Shown: positions 32,671 through 36,061 of the stretch, in pieces | How positions within the stretch are numbered: position 1 is the first letter of the stretch | Layout of the letters: each line of letters begins with the position of its first letter | Source of the DNA: Emcibacteraceae bacterium | GTDB taxonomy: Bacteria; Pseudomonadota; Alphaproteobacteria; Sphingomonadales; Emcibacteraceae | Assembly (NCBI GenBank): GCA_028281625.1 | Contig: JANQJN010000156.1 | Coordinates: 1 to 36,061 of the forward strand | DNA: 36,061 nucleotides | Reading direction: 5' to 3' | The notes under the pieces: model-generated | Told to the model about the DNA's origin: nothing | The model's database searches: none | The model's input: the letters and a program-made list of their open reading frames with translations, nothing else | Made by a program: the position numbers and the translations under genes

Positions 32671-34032
32671 CTAGATTGAAACACTGTCCCAGGGACCTGT
32701 GATCGCCAACGTTGTTGTCGGGTTTTGAACATTTACAAACAAAGTGCTGCCGTCCGGTGAGAAACAAGCCCCGGCCGTTTCACTATCCACATTGACTTTT
32801 GCCAAATTATATACTGCGCCCTCTGGTGAGATACCACGAATGTGATTGACAGTAGTGTCATAATGATCTTCGCATACAATCAGATGACCATTAGGAGCGA
32901 CAACCAGATTATCGCCTAAACCAAAAGTAGTGATATCTGTCGATTCAAAAAAGAGTTGCAGTTTACCTGGATCATTTTGCTCCGCGTCCGTACCTTCTGA
33001 TTTTGATGGTACATAGCGCATAACCTGCCCCACTTTTGCAGCACCGCCAGTTGAGCAGCAGAAATAAAGCTCGCCATCCCCCCAAATTATGCCTTCGCCG
33101 CGAGCAAACCGCACGGCACCATCGTTGTAACCGCGGACACGAAGATCATCATTAGGGCTATGTGTATCTTCCAGGTCAATCCACTCCGCATCGCGCCAGC
33201 TACCAGGTGCAATTGCAATACCATCCCAGTTGCGACTATCGAATCCGCCATTATGTCCTTTGAAACCCAGCGCTTGCAATTTGCCACCTTTTTCAAGTTC
33301 ACCATAAACATTCGGGATAAATCGGTAAAACAGGCCGTTGGATCGATCTTCGGTTAGATAAACAATACCGGTTGCCGGATCCACTGCCGCCGCTTCGTGA
33401 TTGAAACGTCCCATATCTTTTAAAGGTACTGGCTCAATAAGCCCGGTTGCGTTTGCCGGTACTTCAAAAACCCAGCCATGATCTTTTTTCACACCTTCGC
33501 CGGCTCTGTCCATTGTTTCTTCGCAGGTAAGCCAGGTGCCCCAAGGGGTTATGCCACCCGCACAATTAGTGGAGGTTCCAACCAGACTATAGAATTCATT
33601 GACGCGCTTGCCGGTGGCCAAGTCATAAATGATTGTGGTTGTTCCGCCCGGAATCACATTCCCATCGTCATTTACATCATAAGCGAAGGGTCGCAACACG
33701 TCCTGTTTATCGCTTTGACCGGGACCGTGCCTTGTCAGCCATGCTTCATGGTTCCGAACCAGCGCAACCTTGCTTCCATCAAGCGCAAAACAGCCCATGC
33801 CATCGGCTTTGTCCGGCACCGGCACGCCATCATCCATCACGTCACCGATTTTTGAGATAACCTTATAGCTAAAGCCCTCCGGCAGGTCCAAAATAGCGTT
33901 ATTGTTTTCAACCAGTGAGCCATATCCACTGACAGTTAAATTCGGGGAGCTCCTGAACGCACAGTTGTTTAACAGGCCCGCAAATGCCAATGCGCTAGCT
34001 CCGGCAACAAATTTTCTACGTGTGGTTTTCAC
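32671..34032 (-). CDS. Tat-exported PhoX/DUF839-family protein
   Basis: This protein resembles the PhoX/DUF839 family, calcium-dependent beta-propeller phosphatases. GTG 34032 has AAAGGG seven nt upstream and gives 453 aa beginning MKTTRRKFVAGASALAFAG, a twin-arginine signal; an ATG ten codons earlier (34062) has no ribosome site. The signal ends near LLNNC, a poor lipobox. Later motifs include LVRNHEAW, GTWLTCEETMD, GRFNHEAAAVDPATGIVYLTEDRSN and LVVAPNGHLIVCEDHYD, matching the family metal-binding loops. Phosphatase activity is plausible but substrate and activity are unproven. Convergent with the DUF1579-like gene. Confidence 0.87.
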   Translation of the reverse strand: MKTTRRKFVAGASALAFAGLLNNCAFRSSPNLTVSGYGSLVENNNAILDLPEGFSYKVISKIGDVMDDGVPVPDKADGMGCFALDGSKVALVRNHEAWLTRHGPGQSDKQDVLRPFAYDVNDDGNVIPGGTTTIIYDLATGKRVNEFYSLVGTSTNCAGGITPWGTWLTCEETMDRAGEGVKKDHGWVFEVPANATGLIEPVPLKDMGRFNHEAAAVDPATGIVYLTEDRSNGLFYRFIPNVYGELEKGGKLQALGFKGHNGGFDSRNWDGIAIAPGSWRDAEWIDLEDTHSPNDDLRVRGYNDGAVRFARGEGIIWGDGELYFCCSTGGAAKVGQVMRYVPSKSEGTDAEQNDPGKLQLFFESTDITTFGLGDNLVVAPNGHLIVCEDHYDTTVNHIRGISPEGAVYNLAKVNVDSETAGACFSPDGSTLFVNVQNPTTTLAITGPWDSVSI

Positions 34033-34179
34033 TGTTATCCCTTTACTCAATTGATATGCCATATTTAATTCAAAAATAATTTTAGCACATAAAATTCCTG
34101 TTGGTTAGCGTTCAGTGGTGAAAATTTTGTTACAATACTGATAAAGCCAAATTTCAATTTTCTACCCATAAACAGAGAT

Positions 34180-34208
34180 TAGACAAAAAGACTATACATA
34201 CGTATAAT
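34180..34208 (+). promoter_or_regulatory. Sigma-70 promoter of the MFS gene
   Basis: TAGACA (34180-34185), exactly 17 bp, then TATAAT (34203-34208), about 43 bp ahead of ATG 34252. The surrounding 34063-34251 is AT-rich with no gene supported. Confidence 0.75.
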
Positions 34209-34251
34209 CAATCAAAATATAATAATTAAGTTCACATAATCGGGGAAAAAC

Positions 34252-35505
34252 ATGAGTTCTTCTGGTCGCTGGGTTACAATGGCCACGCTGTGCCTTTCAG
34301 GTGGCACGATCTTTATGCTACCTTTTTTACGCGAGTATTATCTGAATCCAATGCAGGATGCTTTCGGTTTTACAAATACCGAGCTTGGCATTTTGATGAG
34401 CACTTTTGGCACTTTTTCTTTGATCGGATATTTTCCTGGTGGGTGGATCGCGGATAATTTTTCACCACGCATTCTGATTAGCTTTGCACTCGGTCTCACT
34501 GGTCTCACCGGAATATATTTTTCCTCATTGCCGTCGTTTGAAATTTGCCTGATCATCCACGCATTCTGGGGCCTCAATATGTCCATGGTGTTCTGGAGCG
34601 CCATGATTAAAGCCACCCGCAATTGGGCGCCGAAAGAAGAACAGGGGCGCGCCTTTGGTTTTCTGGAAGGCGGTCGTGGAATAACGGAAGCCATGTATGG
34701 CAGCTTACTTGGCAGTATTTTTATATGGCTGGGAAGCAGTGCCGGTACAATGTCTATTCTCATTAACATTTATGCGGCTGCCAATCTGTCGCTTGCGATA
34801 CTCGCGTGGTTTGCACTCAAAGACTCAGGGCACGGACAGGACGAAGAAGAGGATGCAACCGACAAAGTAGAACTCCGTGATGTCATAAGCGTCCTCAAAA
34901 TGAAAGAAGTCTGGCTCATATCCATTGTAATCTTCACTTCTTACAGCGCTTACTGGGGAACCATCAATTTTGGTCATTTCGTAGAAAGTGCCTTTGCCGC
35001 AAGCAGCGCCATTGCGGTCGCCATCGTCATGGGCAAAGTATGGCTAAATCCGGCCTCGGCAATCACATCCGGATTTATTGGTGACAAATTTGGCGTTTCC
35101 CGTGCTATTTTTTGCTTACTGTCACTCGTGGTTACCGTATTTGTCATATTCGGCATCATGCCCTACGGTGTTCACATGATTTACTTCATGCTGATCGGCG
35201 TGGTCCTTGGCGCCTTTGCCGTTTACGCAATACGTGGCATTTATTTCGCACTGCTTGAAGAGGGAGGCATACCCGCAAAACTTACCGGTACCGCGGCAGG
35301 CGTGGTTTCGGTGATCGGTTTTGTCCCTGACATTTATGTTCCTTATCTACATGGCGTGCTGCTTGATCGCTACGGCGAGCAAGCGGGTTACAGATATTAT
35401 TATCTAATCACCGCCGCCATCTGTCTTGTCGGTGTTGCAGCAGCCTACATCATTTTGAAGCGAACCCAAAAAAGGCAACAATTAAAACGCAACCAAAGCA
35501 GTTGA
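34252..35505 (+). CDS. MFS transporter (YihN/GlpT-NarK-like)
   Basis: This 417-aa, 12-helix transporter opens with FMLPFLREYYLNPMQDAFGFTNTELGILMSTFGTFSLIGYFPGGWIAD, where the loop 2-3 signature GGWIADNFSPR is the MFS motif. RNWAPKEEQGRAFGFLEGGRGITEAMYG (about 124-151) resembles the organophosphate/nitrate-type group. A charged central loop (DSGHGQDEEEDATDKVE) splits the two halves. Substrate cannot be inferred. GGGGAAAAAC precedes ATG. It has its own strong promoter. Confidence 0.85.
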   Translation: MSSSGRWVTMATLCLSGGTIFMLPFLREYYLNPMQDAFGFTNTELGILMSTFGTFSLIGYFPGGWIADNFSPRILISFALGLTGLTGIYFSSLPSFEICLIIHAFWGLNMSMVFWSAMIKATRNWAPKEEQGRAFGFLEGGRGITEAMYGSLLGSIFIWLGSSAGTMSILINIYAAANLSLAILAWFALKDSGHGQDEEEDATDKVELRDVISVLKMKEVWLISIVIFTSYSAYWGTINFGHFVESAFAASSAIAVAIVMGKVWLNPASAITSGFIGDKFGVSRAIFCLLSLVVTVFVIFGIMPYGVHMIYFMLIGVVLGAFAVYAIRGIYFALLEEGGIPAKLTGTAAGVVSVIGFVPDIYVPYLHGVLLDRYGEQAGYRYYYLITAAICLVGVAAAYIILKRTQKRQQLKRNQSS

Positions 35506-35598
35506 AGATCAAAATAACCCTTCAAGGCGCCCTCTTTCCTAAACCGACTATTGGTGCTAGTGTTTCTCCATAATTAAGAATATTGTGGGAGAGAAGTG

Positions 35599-36061
35599 AT
35601 GCGCCTTTATCGAAATGCTGGCCTTGTGGCTGGCTTCCTTTTATCAAATTTGGTTGCAACAGCGTTTTCAGCAGATCAGGAAGGCTATTACCGAATGCCC
35701 ACCCTTCATGGTGAGACGCTGGTTTTTTCTTCTGAAGGTGATCTTTGGAAAGTCTCCTCTGCAGGTGGGGATGCGCAGCGGCTTACCACCCACGCGGAGA
35801 GAGAGCTCAATCCGGTGATATCACCAGACGGCAGCCTGATCGCCTATACGGCAAGCTATGACAGCGGAGAGACGGAAGTTTATGTTATTCAAATTGGTGG
35901 CGGCATTCCCAAGCAGGTGAGTTTTGACGGCTCCGGCGTAATCACTCAGGGATGGACACCAAACGGCGAGGTGATTTACACAAGCATGAATGGAAGCACA
36001 CCGGAGGGGCGCCGTGTTTTTACGGTGAACCCGGAAACTCTTGCAACAAATGAACTTCCTC
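35599..36061 (+). CDS. Tricorn/S41-type secreted protease, N-terminal part (runs off the window)
   Basis: From ATG 35599, preceded by GGGAGAGAAGTG, 154 codons are open to the window end. A signal peptide (1-24, ends ATAFSA) is followed by YYRMPTLHGETLVFSSEGDLWKVSSAGGDAQRLTTHAERELNPVISPDGSLIAYTASYDSGETEVYVIQIGGG, the TolB-like beta-propeller typical of tricorn-protease N-termini. The protease domain would lie outside the window. A TolB-like or dipeptidyl-peptidase protein is the alternative. Confidence 0.75.
   Translation, partial: MRLYRNAGLVAGFLLSNLVATAFSADQEGYYRMPTLHGETLVFSSEGDLWKVSSAGGDAQRLTTHAERELNPVISPDGSLIAYTASYDSGETEVYVIQIGGGIPKQVSFDGSGVITQGWTPNGEVIYTSMNGSTPEGRRVFTVNPETLATNELP

Overview
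The window looks like chromosomal DNA of a free-living, probably marine, alphaproteobacterium of moderate GC (by eye mid-40s %). The evidence is the minus-strand run rpmH-rnpA-yidD-yidC-ysxC-argB, a linked HAD nucleotidase-dapD-dapE group, a DUF2336 protein, a GPH-type transporter and a LuxI/LuxR pair next to a phytanoyl-CoA dioxygenase-like gene. I cannot name the genus; a Kordiimonadales/Emcibacter/Sneathiella-like lineage is only a guess. One tRNA (Arg, ACG) is present. I saw no rRNA, CRISPR array, IS transposase or phage gene, and no gene-free stretch over 300 bp.

Layout. 1-2051 (minus): nucleotidase, dapD and the start of dapE (lysine/diaminopimelate synthesis). 2164-5187 (plus): a PAS-GAF-GGDEF diguanylate cyclase coupled to a DUF2336 protein. 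5188-9661: a GPH-family transporter, a PLP aminotransferase and a secreted esterase. 9733-13966 (minus): the rpmH-to-argB cluster with a good sigma-70 promoter and a terminator-like hairpin between rpmH and rnpA. 14240-17758 (plus): TVP38-type membrane protein, FAD disulfide oxidoreductase and an orphan histidine kinase. 17761-20363 (minus): a gamma-glutamyltransferase lipoprotein overlapping a cupin. 20488-20659: tRNA-Arg with promoter and terminator.

20698-26470 is the most unusual part. An intact GFA-type gene is followed by the last codons of an NHL beta-propeller gene. After 3 kb the same junction returns reversed in completeness: a broken GFA gene followed by an intact NHL gene, with a second full NHL paralogue behind it. 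Between the two junction copies sits an AT-richer minus-strand quorum-sensing cassette: LuxR regulator, LuxI-type synthase, a 72-aa Cys-containing protein, a PhyH-type dioxygenase and a 29-aa one-helix membrane peptide. The last three genes overlap their neighbours or lie a few bases away, so translation is probably coupled. The likely reading is a signal-synthesis and signal-modification module that arrived by a recombination event which duplicated the GFA/NHL junction.

26615-36061: a DUF4412-like exported protein; a membrane LytTR regulator divergent from an acyltransferase, with three 21-bp-spaced direct repeats between them; a SYLF protein; an ECF sigma factor between two small membrane proteins; a peptide-deformylase homologue lacking two metal ligands; a DUF1579-like exported protein; a Tat-exported PhoX/DUF839 protein; an MFS transporter with a strong promoter; and the start of a tricorn/S41-type secreted protease.
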